Part shown: positions 10,923 to 21,872 of the stretch, piece by piece
How positions within the stretch are numbered: the first letter of the stretch is position 1
How the letters are laid out: every line of letters begins with the position of its first letter
From: Dioszegia crocea
Taxonomy: Eukaryota; Basidiomycota; Tremellomycetes; Tremellales; Bulleribasidiaceae
Assembly: GCA_001600615.1 (NCBI GenBank)
Contig: BCKK01000008.1
Span: 1-64,000 of the forward strand
Length of the DNA: 64,000 bases
Direction of reading: 5' to 3'
The notes under the pieces: generated by a model
The model's database searches: none
What the model saw: only the letters and a program-made list of their open reading frames with translations
What the model was told of the DNA's origin: nothing
Translations under genes and position numbers: made by a program

Positions 10923-12518
10923 ATGAACCTAGACAAACCCCTCGAAGAGCTCATTGCTGATAAGCGCACTACCTCTGCTCCCAGGGGCGGAGGCGGTGGC
11001 GGCGGAGGAGCGACAAGGGGAAGAGTAAGCAGGGATAGGGCCGGGGCAGTTCCGTATGCCGTATGTTGTCCCCTCGGGTCTTGACCCCTCGACCTACAAC
11101 TCACGCCGGTGCTAAACTCCAGCGCCCCGCTCCAAGGTCGACAGGCGATACATGGGTACACGACGCCTACTCTGGGCCCGGAGCCAGACGGGGTGGGTTT
11201 GGCGGGGGCGGAGGTGGAGCCCGGGGTTTCCCACCGGCCTCAGCGGGCGGTGTTGGTTTTACGGGTATAAGTCCTAGGATACAGGTATCGGGTTTGCACT
11301 ACGAAGTCACGCCTGCGGATCTGAAGGTGAGCCTGTAACTTCAATGGGGAAAGGGTTGAAATTGACACAATAGAACATCTTCAGTCAGGCAGGGACCATC
11401 GTGCAGGGTCCTACCATTCTTGTAAGCGTCTAATTTCACCTTTGAGTCAGGAGCAAAGAAAAAGATCCGTCCTCTTCTCGCCTGTGCTTGGTCGCCTGGT
11501 CGGTATTCGCTATGTACGACTAGCCGAATTTGCGAAGAAGACCCCTAGGTCGACTGAAGGGGCTTCGAGGCCCCGATCTGCCGGATCGGGCAACTCTCTC
11601 ACCCTTTGGACTACCTTGGGCCTGGACGTGGATGATGATTTGGACGTGGAAATGGAATTGGAATATGGACAGAATGCTTATTATCTCTTTCTCCTCATCA
11701 TCACCACTGTAAGTCCACCTTGTCCGCTATTGCGAGTCACGAACTGACCCTATAGCCCAAATTCGACAATCTCTTCTCCAACTTTGCTACATTATTATCG
11801 TACACTCGCAGTACGACGTCTCTGGCCGATCGACAGGCGTGGCCAATATGGAGTATGCCGCTGTGCAACAGGCCAAGTTGGCCATTAACAAGTTTGACGG
11901 GGCGATGACTAAGGGTGAGTTTTGGCTGGGATGGGGATCAGATTGGGGGTTTGGGCGGTTGATGCTTATGGAGAAGGGGGGAAGGGATCGTCCAGCATTG
12001 GGATATACGCTCACGCCCAGGCCAAACAATCACAATCAAGTTCCTCCCGCCCAACATTGTCCGTCCCGCTCCTGGTGCGTTCGGTCCTGGAGCAGGCGCC
12101 CGATCTGCCGCTCAGACCGGCGCGGCGCTGTTGTCAAGGATCGCAGGTGCAGGTCCTGGATCGGGAGCGGTACGAGGTGGTGGAGCTGCGAGGGGCGGTG
12201 CGGCTGTTGCGAGGGGTCGAGGAGGGTAAGTTTTGGCCATCCTCGCATTTCGAGTGCCAGGTTGCCACCCGTAAGGCAATAAATGCTGATTCACTCAGAT
12301 CCGCTCGTGGGCGATCAGCCCCTGCTGCCGGTGCTGGACGAGGTGGACGAGGTGGCGCAGCTGCAGCTGCAGTTTCCAAATCTGCGCCTAATGCGGGTAA
12401 TTTGGATGATGAGCTTGATGCGTTCATGAAGGTTGATGCGGTGAGTTTTGGCTGGTCTTGTTTTTTTTTACGGGAGTTGGAGCTGATGTTGTAGACTGGT
12501 GATGTGGCTATGGCCTAG
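10923..12518 (+). CDS. YRA1: mRNA export adaptor Yra1/ALYREF
   Basis: This TREX adaptor couples splicing to Mex67-dependent mRNA export in the nucleus. Seven exons join in frame: 10923-11060, 11123-11326, 11374-11421, 11812-11914, 12021-12225, 12299-12440 and 12495-12518, giving 287 residues. The N-terminus MNLDKPLEELIADKR is the conserved REF/UAP56-binding box. A Gly/Arg-rich linker follows, then one RRM (about residues 90-170: IQVSGLHYEV is RNP2 and STGVANMEYA is RNP1). An Ala/Gly/Arg-rich region comes next, and the C-terminal conserved box LDDELDAFMK sits near the end. Intron 3, inside the RRM, is 390 bases, against about 50-110 for the others. Yeast YRA1 has an autoregulatory long intron, so the same is possible here. 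Confidence 0.93.
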
Positions 12519-13291
12519 AATATAGAGAGGAGAGTGTGATGGTGTGGATGTTCTGGAGGTGGATGGAAAAGGGCAGGAATGAAAAAGAGAAGAACAGCGA
12601 ATGGAAGGAGGGAATGAGGGATGAGATGAGTGTGGAGAGTATCAATCAGTAGGGAAGATTTATAGCATACCCTTATTCTTCTCAAAGTAAAGAATTGAAT
12701 GAAAGATGTGTGTGTCGCCCTGTTATGTCCCTGCAGATTACATGAGGCTGGGGCATTGAAACTTTACTGCACTCGATCTGTACGCACCATCGTCAAGTCT
12801 ACAGCCTTTGTTGACTCCAATACGAAAATTACCCAAAGTGGCAAATCCCATTCATCCCCTTGCACTGACGTTGACTCCGCCCCTCTCTTGCTTCACTTCT
12901 TATACATCAACCAATCTACACAATCATCTATCGACAAACAACCAACACGGCAATCCATGATCGCGGGATCGAGCTCCTCAACACTACTACGTCGCTTGTC
13001 AAACGAAATATAATCACACATCCGATCCGGCAAAACCCTTCCTCGACTTCGGGTGATCAGCTGAAACAAACCCCCTCGACCCAACACGGGAACGGCTGGA
13101 AGGTTTCAATTCGGCCCTGACAACCCAACACAACGGCGACGATTTATCCACTCTCGGCGCCGACCTCCCGTTCCTGACTCTGACGCACAACCCTGTTCAA
13201 CTTCGAAACAAGGGGGTTTTGATACCCATTCCCATCAATCCCCCACCCCTTCCTCTCTTCTCTTGGCTTATAAGCCCAAGGATCACTCGTA
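12519..13291. other. Intergenic: YRA1 3' region and CDH1 leader
   Basis: The first part is the presumed YRA1 3' UTR. Near the CDH1 start an upstream ATG at 12958 opens an 18-codon frame ending near 13014, which could be a uORF if it lies in the CDH1 leader. No other gene was recognised. Confidence 0.45.
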
Positions 13292-16200
13292 ATGTCTCTA
13301 TACACTCCCGAATCTCTCCGCGCCCCCGCATCCCATCCACATCCGCACTCACCAATCGTTTCAGGATCCACACGGAAAACAACAGATAGTGACGTTTTTG
13401 GTGATATTGCCATGTCGCCTAGTGTAAGAAGTCCGGGGTTGAGATATACGCCTGGAAGGACTGAGAGTCCTGGATGGGGGAAGAAAAGGGGGCAGGGAAG
13501 TGGGAGTGCGGTCGGGGCGACGGGTGGGAGTGGGAGTGGGAGTGTGGGGTATGGCGATCGGTATGTTTTTTCTTTTCCTCAATTGTTGGGGCTTGCAGGG
13601 TTGGTGGAAGATTAGCCGGCGAGAGATCTGTGGGGTTCTGTGGATGGTAGGAAATGATAAACTGGTCTTGTTTCAGGGCAGGAAGATATGTTTTTGGGGG
13701 AAGGAAAGGAAGCTTCAACGGAAGATGACGGTGTCAACACGGATTGATTCAAAAGAAGGAAGGAGCCTACCTACCCTATACGACCTAAAAGGCCAGACAT
13801 CCTCTTGTCAAACTTCAGCTGATTTACTCAGGTTCATACCCATCAGGGACGGCTCGGATATGCATGCGGCATACCAGATCGCGTCTGGATCAGGGGAAAG
13901 GCCCAAGGGGAGGAGAAGAAGTGCGATTGGTCAAAGTACGGATGTGGAAACTAGGAAAGGTGAGTGTGTGCGATGGATCTGAAGGAGTGATTTGTTTCAA
14001 GGTCTTCTCTATCCTTATCCTTCTTCCCTTCCGTGTACCCTACTTCGCCCTGTATTTCTCGGATTTACCCTCATCCCAATCCTCTTCTTTCCTTCCCCCT
14101 CGCCTTCCTCCCCCTCTCCTTCCTCTTTCTCACCCACCCCACCCGCGCTAATCCCCAGACGAAGTCAACGCAACCTTCACCCAACTACTCAAAGAAGAGC
14201 TCTTTCACGCCCGACCCCCCACCCCAACCTCTCTCTCCTCCACAACCCGCAATTCCCCTTCAACCCGCCCCAACTCCCGTCGACCAATGACGTTCGACAC
14301 GTCCAACATCCCTTCATCAACCTCTGCAAACTATCCCACATCGTCAGCAGGCACGACTCCTATCCATCATCACCCGCCACCTGCTATTTCCGGTATGGTG
14401 GATCGGGATCGGGACAGGGAGCGGGGCGAGCGCGGTGTGCGGGACGAACGAGAATTATCCCCAGCCTCTACTCTTCCACCTCTTCCTCTTCATGCACCTG
14501 CAACACCTACATCCGGTCATGCCCGCGCACCAGGTGCGGGACCCAGTGGGACACACCACCGAGCACATCAAAGCCAATTGGCCTTAACGTCTTCATTAAG
14601 AAGTGGGACTACGCCACCTCATTCAAGCGAAGGATCAAGGGATAGAGATCGACGATCAGCATTCTCACCACCTGCCTCTGGGGTCGGATCACCTTCGACG
14701 CCAAGTAAGAAGAGACTATTGAATTTTGCGAGTCCGGCTGGAAGTCGGATGGCGCAATTTACGACGGAATTGGGATTGGATAGTATGGAGCATGATAAGT
14801 ATAGTCTTAGTCCGGTGGGGAAGAGGAGTCAGGAGGTTTTGCTTAGTCCGCGTAAAGGGGTGAGGCAGATTAGTAGGACTCCGTTCAAGGTGCTGGATGC
14901 GCCGGAGTTGGCGGTGAGTCTTTTTTTCTTGGTTGGTGGTGGTTGTGGGATTTGCGAGAAGGAGAGGTGGTTTTCGGAGTTGGGTGGTAGGACAGGACGG
15001 GCGAGAAGGAAGGGATGATGCTGGATTTGGAAAAGGTTATGGCGTCACGATCGGAAATCTGGCGGACTGGGAAGGAGGAGGAAGAGTCACAACCTGGACA
15101 CATATCCCGATACAGGACGGTTACCTTTCGACAGTAAACAAAAGCCCGGACTGACGAAACAGGACGATTTCTACCTCAATCTAGTCTCATGGTCCGCCTC
15201 CAACGTCCTGGGCGTCGGACTAAACACTTGCGTCTACCTCTGGTCGGCCCAAACTAGCAAAGTGACTAAATTGTGCGAAATGCCAGTTTCGCTCGTTGGT
15301 GGAGAAGAGGTTAGCGATGTGGTTACGGGTTTGGAATGGACGAATAGGGTGAGTGTTTTGGGCGTGTCTTGGCCTTTTTCCTCCGTTACCTTGCGTTATT
15401 GGCGTTCTTCATTGTTCTGCTCCTTCCTCATTCTCCTTTTATTTCTCCTTGTGCTGCCCTGACTTCCACCCAATACTCCTCATTACGGTCTCTTCCTATT
15501 TCACAGCTTCTCTCGTTCAACCCCCACCCATATCTCCATCCCCTATCGGCCTCATCCACTCCTCCTTTCCTCCTGCCCATCTTCTTTACCTATACCTACG
15601 CTAACACCTCAGGGAAGTACCCTAGCCATCGGCACCCAACGCGGCACTGTCGAAATCTGGGACGCAGAATATTGCAAGCGAATCCGAACAATGACAGGCC
15701 ACACAGCCCGAGTCGGTTCATTAGCATGGAACAACCACATCCTCTCTTCGGGCTCTCGAGACCGGACAATCCTACACCGAGACGTCCGAGTTCCAGATCA
15801 ATACATTCGACGATTAGCAGGTCATCATAAACAAGAAGTATGCGGATTGAAATGGAACCCCGATACGGACCAACTTGCTTCTGGCGGCAATGATAACAAA
15901 TTGTTTGTATGGGGAGGAACGGATTCCCGACCTACTTGGCGATTTGGTGAACATCGAGCGGCCGTCAAGGCCATTGCGTGGAATCCGCATCAGAGGGGTG
16001 TGTTGGCTAGTGGTGGTGGAACGGCGGATAAGAAGATTAGGTTTTGGAATAGTTTGACGGGCGGTTTGGTTAGTGAGTGGGATACGGGATCTCAGGTGAG
16101 TTTTTGGGTTTTATTTGGCGTTGCGCCTTCTGTCCCCGTCTCGGCTCACTACACTTCTCCCCCAATCACTTTATCTCGAAACATTTACATCACACCCCGC

Positions 16201-16642
16201 TTTCCATCACCCATCTGACCCATCTCTCCTTTCCCTATCCCAATAATCCCCACTTTCCCCATCTTTCCACCCCGCCCACCCCAAACCCAACTCCGCGCTA
16301 ACGACCCAGGTCTGTAACCTCATGTGGTCCCTAAACTCCAACGAGCTCGTCTCCACACACGGTTACTCCGGCGGACCCATCTCAAATCAAATCCATATCT
16401 GGCGTTACCCATCCATGACTCAAGTCGCCACTCTGACTGGACATACATTCAGAGTACTCTACCTCGCCATGAGTCCTGATGGGCAGACGATCGTCACTGG
16501 GGCTGGGGATGAGACGTTAAGGTTTTGGAATGCGTTTGGGAAGGGCGGTGGGAAGGCTTTAGGTGGCGGGGGAGGTGGGGTGGTGGGTGGGGTGGGAGGG
16601 GGAGGGGAAGTGGGTAGGATCGGGATGGGCGGGATAAGATGA
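13292..16642 (+). CDS. CDH1: APC/C activator Cdh1/Fizzy-related, WD40
   Basis: Cdh1 recruits substrates to the anaphase-promoting complex during mitotic exit and G1. Six exons hold frame: 13292-13560, 13832-13959, 14159-14913, 15163-15348, 15613-16095 and 16310-16642, giving 717 residues. A C-box [11 protein letters not shown] is created across the first splice junction. A disordered Ser/Pro-rich region and then KRLLNFASP follow. [34 protein letters not shown] leads into about seven WD repeats in the last 330 residues. The protein ends in GIR, the Ile-Arg tail that binds APC3/Cdc27, so Cdh1 rather than a general WD protein is secure. A glycine-rich linker separates the last blade from the tail. 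The start at 13292 is the first in-frame ATG of exon 1; a more upstream exon cannot be excluded. Confidence 0.93.
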
Positions 16643-16938
16643 CGAGCTAGGCAGACCGAAGAGACATGGATGGACATTGGGCTAATACGCCCTCTCTCTG
16701 TATATACGTCTCTCGCATTTACTGGGAACTTTAGATATCAGGGGTCTTTATTAGGCTGTATGGTATTATAGTAGCTGTATCAATCATGTGTTCTGTGCGG
16801 GACTGGGTCAGATCTTCCGACAAGTGTTGAAGGAATGCACAAACAGAACCATCGAAATGACGTCTACCTCCCTGACTTCTCTGCTGCTTCGCGGCCCTTT
16901 CGTTCTCCGGATCGGGCATCGGCTTCCTGACCGTCCGA

Positions 16939-17286
16939 TCAGCCACTTGCGGCTGCCGTGACAACGCCCTGCATCAAGGATTGTGACCCGGTAAAGTCGA
17001 AATCGGCATCTGCGAATGACTGTGATGCATCAATCGGTTGCACAGTGAGCATGCTGGGGGATGTGAGGTCGTCCATCAGCAGACAGCCGAGTTTGTGATC
17101 GAGTGTAACGGTGACTGATCGGTTACCCTTTGCGTCAGGTCTGCACTCAAAAGACCAGAGAGCTGCTTTGATGGCTCGATAAAGATCTCTGGACTCCGAA
17201 GCCTTCACCCGACTGACCAAAGAGGATGCGCGATTGGCCTCCAACTTCTCAATCTGGGTCCTGGGCGGTGCAGTACGGGGAGGCAT
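16939..17286 (-). CDS. Small hypothetical protein (115 aa)
   Basis: This intronless frame starts MPPRTAPPRTQIEKLEANR and is convergent with CDH1. The first half is helical and charged; the second half contains LDHKLGCLLMDDL and is more hydrophobic but has no clear membrane span. I recognise no domain. Composition resembles the other small proteins in this window, but it lacks their phase-0 intron. A stretch at 17413-17655 upstream on the same strand is open but unsupported. Confidence 0.45.
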   Translation of the reverse strand: MPPRTAPPRTQIEKLEANRASSLVSRVKASESRDLYRAIKAALWSFECRPDAKGNRSVTVTLDHKLGCLLMDDLTSPSMLTVQPIDASQSFADADFDFTGSQSLMQGVVTAAASG

Positions 17287-18200
17287 GGTACGAGGAAGGT
17301 ATAACTGTGTGTGCTTTGGGTTGTGTTGCTGGTGTATGTACAGTTTCCAGGCGGACTGAGAAAAGGTTGAATGGCGAGGATTTGGCGCTTTCCAAATGGT
17401 TGATGTCAGATATCAACAGAGAGAGTCTCTGTTTCCGAGGATGCCATAGTGGGCTTGGCTCCTGGGAACAAAGGACCGGCTGCGCATACATACGAGACCA
17501 CTGGGTGCCACGAAGGTCATAGCACGTGCTTCTTCAGCTTCCTTGAGCTCTAAGGATGCTTTGCGAAACGTGTGTGGGGATGGCGAAGCTTCTTGACTTC
17601 TGAACTTCTTCGGCCTGCCTGACCTGCGGCCGGCGGCCGGCGGCTCAGCACGCACAAGTACTCCAGGTGCACGTGTACTAATATGTGCGTTCCGATGTAG
17701 CCTACAGCTCAGAGACCGGTGTTATATAGAAGTCAAACCAATATTACTGCAGATCTCTAGCAAGATATTCACGCACGAATGCACCGGGGATCATCGCTCC
17801 GTCGCAGATCTGTGGCGAATTTGCCACCAATGCTTCGCGCCGAGGGGCCCGGTGGCGGAAGTGTCGCTGTCATCCCTGAGGGATGCAAAGGTGTGATTAC
17901 AGCGCTTAGTTGCCGATCAGATCAGTGAGTTAGCGTCTGCTGCGAAGGCATTGTCCAATCTTATCGCAATGATCGGCCCCATATACCAGGTCCACATGTC
18001 TGCCATCTCTTATCGAGCAGATTCCTCAATTCCGCCACTAATGACGTAACGTACTACCTGGCCCGGAGCCGCGGACCTCCGCGGCGATCACCCTCCGCGG
18101 CCATATACGCCAGCTTTGCGCCAGCTCTCCTCATCATGTACACTTCATCCATATATAAATACCATGCTCCCTTGTCCCGTTCGCCCAGCCCCGTCCAAAG
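17287..18200. promoter_or_regulatory. Divergent intergenic region with SDR promoter
   Basis: Upstream of the dehydrogenase at 18201 there is a TATA-like ATATATAAAT at 18151-18160. Three CCGCGG hexamers lie within 32 bases (18069-18074, 18079-18084, 18095-18100), two in the shared context CTCCGCGGC, and a CRE-like TGACGTAA is at 18042-18049. An out-of-frame ATG at 18163 precedes the gene start. The rest of the interval shows no gene. Confidence 0.45.
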
Positions 18201-18980
18201 ATGGTCACCTACGCCATCCTAGGTGCCACCGGCCAGACCGGATCAGAAATCGTGCGCGCCCTCCTCCCCACTTCAGCTCACCTCAACATCTACGCTCGCT
18301 CTCAATCCCGCCTTGAGAGCAAATTCCCCTTCATATCTACCGCTTCCAACGTCACACTCTTCATTGGCGATCTCTCCGATATCACTATCCTTGCCTATTG
18401 CCTGTCGTCCGCCGACATCATCCTCTCCACTGTCGCGCAAAACCGTAACGAGCCCGGCTGCTCCATCGCCCAGCGCACCGCTCTCTCCATCATCGAGGCC
18501 CTTGAACCCAGGCGATCCTCTGGCAAATGTCCGACCCTCATATTCCTCGCATCAGGTTCGGTCGATCCGGCGAATCCGCATAAAGCCGAACTGTGGTACA
18601 GGTTCATCCACTGGACCCTACAGCACATCTACAATGACCTCGAAGCTGCCATTAGGCTTCTACGTGCCAATCCCTGGATCCCACTCATCATTGCCTGTCC
18701 AGGAGCCATGGTTCATGATCCCACCCCACATCCAGTCGAGCTCACAGCCGACATCTCCAATGCGTCCGGGCTGAATTCGTATACCGATCTGGCGAAGGGT
18801 ATGATTATGATGGGGAATGAGGGTGAAAAATGGGAGGGGAAGTACGTGTCGATGATTGTGAATGAGGGGAAACCGATTGGTGGTAATCCGGCGGGACTAT
18901 TGAGGTATCTCTTGCCGAACTTCCTGGCGTCAGCTTGTCCGCCATTATGGTGGTTGGGCAAAGATTGGTGGCCGGCGTGA
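18201..18980 (+). CDS. Atypical NAD(P)-binding short-chain dehydrogenase
   Basis: This is an intronless 259-residue protein, soluble by appearance. The N-terminus MVTYAILGATGQTGSEIVRALL carries the Rossmann GATGxxG dinucleotide-binding motif of atypical SDRs (NmrA/averufin-oxidase-A-like families). DLSD near residue 58 and LIFLASGSVD near 115-124 fit the following strands. WYRFIHWTLQHIYNDLEAA resembles the catalytic-helix region but has no clean YxxxK, so the activity is uncertain. The reaction and substrate cannot be named. Lack of introns in an intron-rich neighbourhood is notable and could reflect retroposition or transfer. Confidence 0.78.
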   Translation: MVTYAILGATGQTGSEIVRALLPTSAHLNIYARSQSRLESKFPFISTASNVTLFIGDLSDITILAYCLSSADIILSTVAQNRNEPGCSIAQRTALSIIEALEPRRSSGKCPTLIFLASGSVDPANPHKAELWYRFIHWTLQHIYNDLEAAIRLLRANPWIPLIIACPGAMVHDPTPHPVELTADISNASGLNSYTDLAKGMIMMGNEGEKWEGKYVSMIVNEGKPIGGNPAGLLRYLLPNFLASACPPLWWLGKDWWPA

Positions 18981-19555
18981 ATGCGGTGAGGTGGATTGTG
19001 TGGGACAGGTCTGTGCCTATGTGAGTGATATATATGCAATAGGTAAGTCAAAATTGAGTTCTTTGCTAATTGCTCAGTCTCGCACAGTCTCCATATCTGC
19101 ATGTACTCAAACACGAATCTCTGCAACTGGCGCATATGCTTCACGGCGTTCAAAGTCCAAACGGCAAGTTTAGGCAGGATCAGCGCCCTCAATCACGGAA
19201 CATCATTCACAAGACCCCCTTCAGCCTCACACATCCTACACAGTGACTGCCCCTCTCTTCCTCGGACGAAACCAAGCACCAGCGGCATGTACCCTATACT
19301 CCTTTGAGGATTCGACTCCCTCGTCACCCTAGCAAAAATTTGCCGTTCCTTTCGCTCGCCAGGGCGGGAGCACGTTCCAGGCGGTCAAGTCAGGGGAGAT
19401 GAACGAGCTAAATTCACATACAGCTACCACCCTCAAGGTACATAAAGCATTTCACGGATCAATCCGTCTATATTGACCAAGTCAACGGCAAGCTAACAAT
19501 CAGCAATTAATCGCCTCGGAGCCTCCCTTTTCACCTAAACGATTGAATCATCGCC
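18981..19555. other. Intergenic, promoter of first secreted-protein gene
   Basis: No gene seen. A short block at 19478-19495 (AAGTCAACGGCAAGC) recurs in similar form before the second secreted-protein gene (AGGTCAACAGCAAGC near 20650), suggesting a duplicated promoter or leader. A B-box-like GGATTCGACTCC near 19306 has no partner A box. Confidence 0.4.
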
Positions 19556-20186
19556 ATGATCTACCCTTCGGCCGCTCTACTCCTCGTCCTTCTACCTTCC
19601 GCCCTCGGTGGTCTGGCCACTGCGCGCTCCGACAATCTTGCCGGTCCTGCATCTCAAGCCAAGAGAGCCGGTCTTGTCCGCACTGTCGAGCTCAAGGTTC
19701 AAGGCGTTCCCGGCGTCATGCAGAATCCAACAGACACGGGTGTAGCCAGATTGTCACTGAAGAATATCACTACCGGCGTGTGGGGCCCGCCAACCTTCTA
19801 TGGTGATGTGTTGATCAACCAAGATGATCATCGGGGAGGCAAAGATGGTCATAAGGTGATTCAAGAATTCGCGTTCTGGCCTTGGGGGAATGACGTCGCT
19901 GTCAATGTGAGTTACCTCTATGCAGAATTATTGGACCACACAAGGGAGAGATGGCTGACTCTTTTAGTGCACCGTCGAGCTGAATGAGAAGCTCGGGTGG
20001 GGGGATGTCAACGATCGAAACGCCGCGTCCGTCTCGTTCCAAAAGGGCGTATCGTACCATTGGCCCTGCGGTTTCTCGACGAGGTATGATCAGGATTGGA
20101 TGAGGGTGAAATGTGGAAGGATTTCTGGGCAGGTGGGGCCGAAGTGTGATGAGAAAGCATGGAAGGGATATAAGAAGTTGGGATGA
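19556..20186 (+). CDS. Small secreted protein, tandem family member 1
   Basis: Exons 19556-19906 and 19968-20186 join in phase 0, giving 189 residues. A signal peptide (about residues 1-22, MIYPSAALLLVLLPSALGG) is followed by a short propeptide ending in the dibasic site AKR, as cut by Kex2-type proteases. The mature part has paired cysteines in exon 2: CTVELNEKLGW, WPCGF, VKCG, KCDEKAW. Two neighbours downstream share signal peptide, dibasic site, intron position directly before the first cysteine, and the exon 2 cysteine/tryptophan pattern. No known domain is recognised. A cell-wall, signalling or antagonistic role are all open. Confidence 0.78.
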
Positions 20187-20706
20187 GGCATTGAGGTCTG
20201 ACCCACTTACGAATCTGGCGTTTCTCTTCAGCTGATACGCACACTAAGACATAGCGATGTATCCATGTAGGCATCAATCGGCAGACCCATCGATCATCGA
20301 TTCGACTTACGTTGTCGAATATCGAATACCAACGCAGGACCTACTGTCTCAGTGTCAGTGCGGAGTACTCCGAGACTTATCGTCTGTCTCGGTCGCTCAC
20401 CCGCCGGACACTAGAGATTCCCTTGACTGCGCGACCCTCAAGACTCGAGACAGTATGAGGTAGCTGTACCGTGCTAATCCTTTCCGCCTTACAATCCCTA
20501 GGGGGCTGCCATCCACCTTTTTGCTGTCCCCTTCGGCCAAGGGAACGAGGTTGATGCACGCCCGGTTCAAACTTGTGGGTGATAGAGATATATAACACGA
20601 CCACTTTGACTCACCGAACCCGCCCGTACTGTCACTATTGATCTATCGACAAGGTCAACAGCAAGCACGGAATTCACTCGAGCCATCGCATATCCACCGA
20701 ACAACC
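20187..20706. other. Intergenic between secreted-protein genes
   Basis: This holds the 3' flank of member 1 and the promoter of member 2, with a TATA-like AGATATATAAC near 20586 and the shared AGGTCAACAGCAAGC block near 20650. No other gene seen. Confidence 0.45.
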
Positions 20707-21339
20707 ATGATCTACCCTCCAACCGCCATACTCCTCGCCCTTATACCCTTGACTCTCGGCCTGATTACTCCTCTGACGGCCGGAAACGGCATCAACGATC
20801 TGCAAATCAAGAGAGGCGCTCCGGGCCCTGATACTCGTGTGGTATCACTATCGATCAAAGGCATACCCGGTACGGCCGTGATCAATCCTGATCCTAAAGT
20901 GATCAAGATCCTCATCAAGAATCGAGATGGCGTGATGGATGTGCCCCAGTCACTTCCGTACAATATTGATATTCTCAAGGCTGACCATGTGATCAAGAAG
21001 GGCAAGAAATTGAATGCTAAAGCAAAAATTGATTCGTTTCAGCTTTATCGAGGAGATGTTGGCGTGGACGTGAGTGGCATCTTTCTCTTTTCGTTTGCTT
21101 GTTGAGATGAGGAGACGGGCTGACCAATCTAGTGCACTGTGTACATGAATGAAAAACTCCCATGGTCGGAAGATGTCACTCAGAACTTGGCAGCCTTCAC
21201 CTTTGAGGCAGAAGCTGCATTCGCTTGTAACCCTCCAGGCCCGGAGAGTAGGGATTGGGCGATAGTCCAGTGTGCGCTGATTAAGAAGAAGAAGCAGACG
21301 GTGTGCGATAAGCTGGCGTGGCCGGCGAAGAAGGCCTGA
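20707..21339 (+). CDS. Small secreted protein, tandem family member 2
   Basis: Exons 20707-21069 and 21133-21339 join in phase 0, giving 189 residues, the same length as member 1. Signal peptide MIYPPTAILLALIPLTLGL matches member 1 closely at its start (MIYP..A.LL.L.P..LG). The dibasic site is IKR, cutting before GAPGPDTR. Exon 2 begins CTVYMNEKLPW and ends VQC......VCDKLAWPAKKA, aligning with members 1 and 3. The middle is rich in Lys/Asp/Val and probably beta-structured. Function unknown. Confidence 0.8.
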
Positions 21340-21872
21340 GCGCTGAGATGGGGAAGCCTGACATCAGTACAATGGCCCCGCGAGGGCATGTGAGGGTCTC
21401 AGTCTTGCATCCATAAATGTGTTTTTGATTACGATGTGGATGAACGGTGATCATGACCCTGAGATCTTGAAGATACCTTTTGCCTGTGATGAAGGTGAAG
21501 CTAACTTCGCATATCTGAGTCTGACCAACTTACGTATATTCTCTTAGCGCCCCAGCTCTTGTAACTCACCTGTACATAACTTCACCTCCTTTGTCCCTCC
21601 CTTCCAAGGATGGGAAACCCCTACAGGGGCTACAATCGCCCCTGTTTCAGCGCAACCTCCTGGTCGTTTTGAGCTGATGCTTCAGGGGAAATTCCTCTAG
21701 ATATATACGTCCCCCTCTTCCGTTTACGCAGGACAGAGAGCTTCCAACTTCTAGTCTTTTGCCACTCAATCGCCTCAAGGACAAGCCTCGATTATTGACT
21801 TCAGTGACAGGATAAAGTCAAACCCATCACCGCTACAGACGCACACCCATCGTCACTTATAAACCCTACGAA
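21340..21872. other. Intergenic between secreted-protein genes
   Basis: This is the promoter region of member 3, with a TATA-like TAGATATATACG near 21700. No further gene or RNA was identified. Confidence 0.45.

Noticed and set aside
11629..11746. C/D-box snoRNA in the long YRA1 intron
   Set aside because: An ATGATGA and a CTGA exist but are about 115 bases apart with no terminal stem.
17413..17655. 80-codon minus-strand frame
   Set aside because: No domain, helix pattern or splice context; lies in a GC-rich intergenic area.
18116..18774. Frames overlapping the SDR in other phases
   Set aside because: Shadows of the 18201-18980 gene, which has clear Rossmann motifs.
19290..19330. Possible tRNA T-arm (GGATTCGACTCC)
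   Set aside because: No matching A box or acceptor-stem partner upstream.
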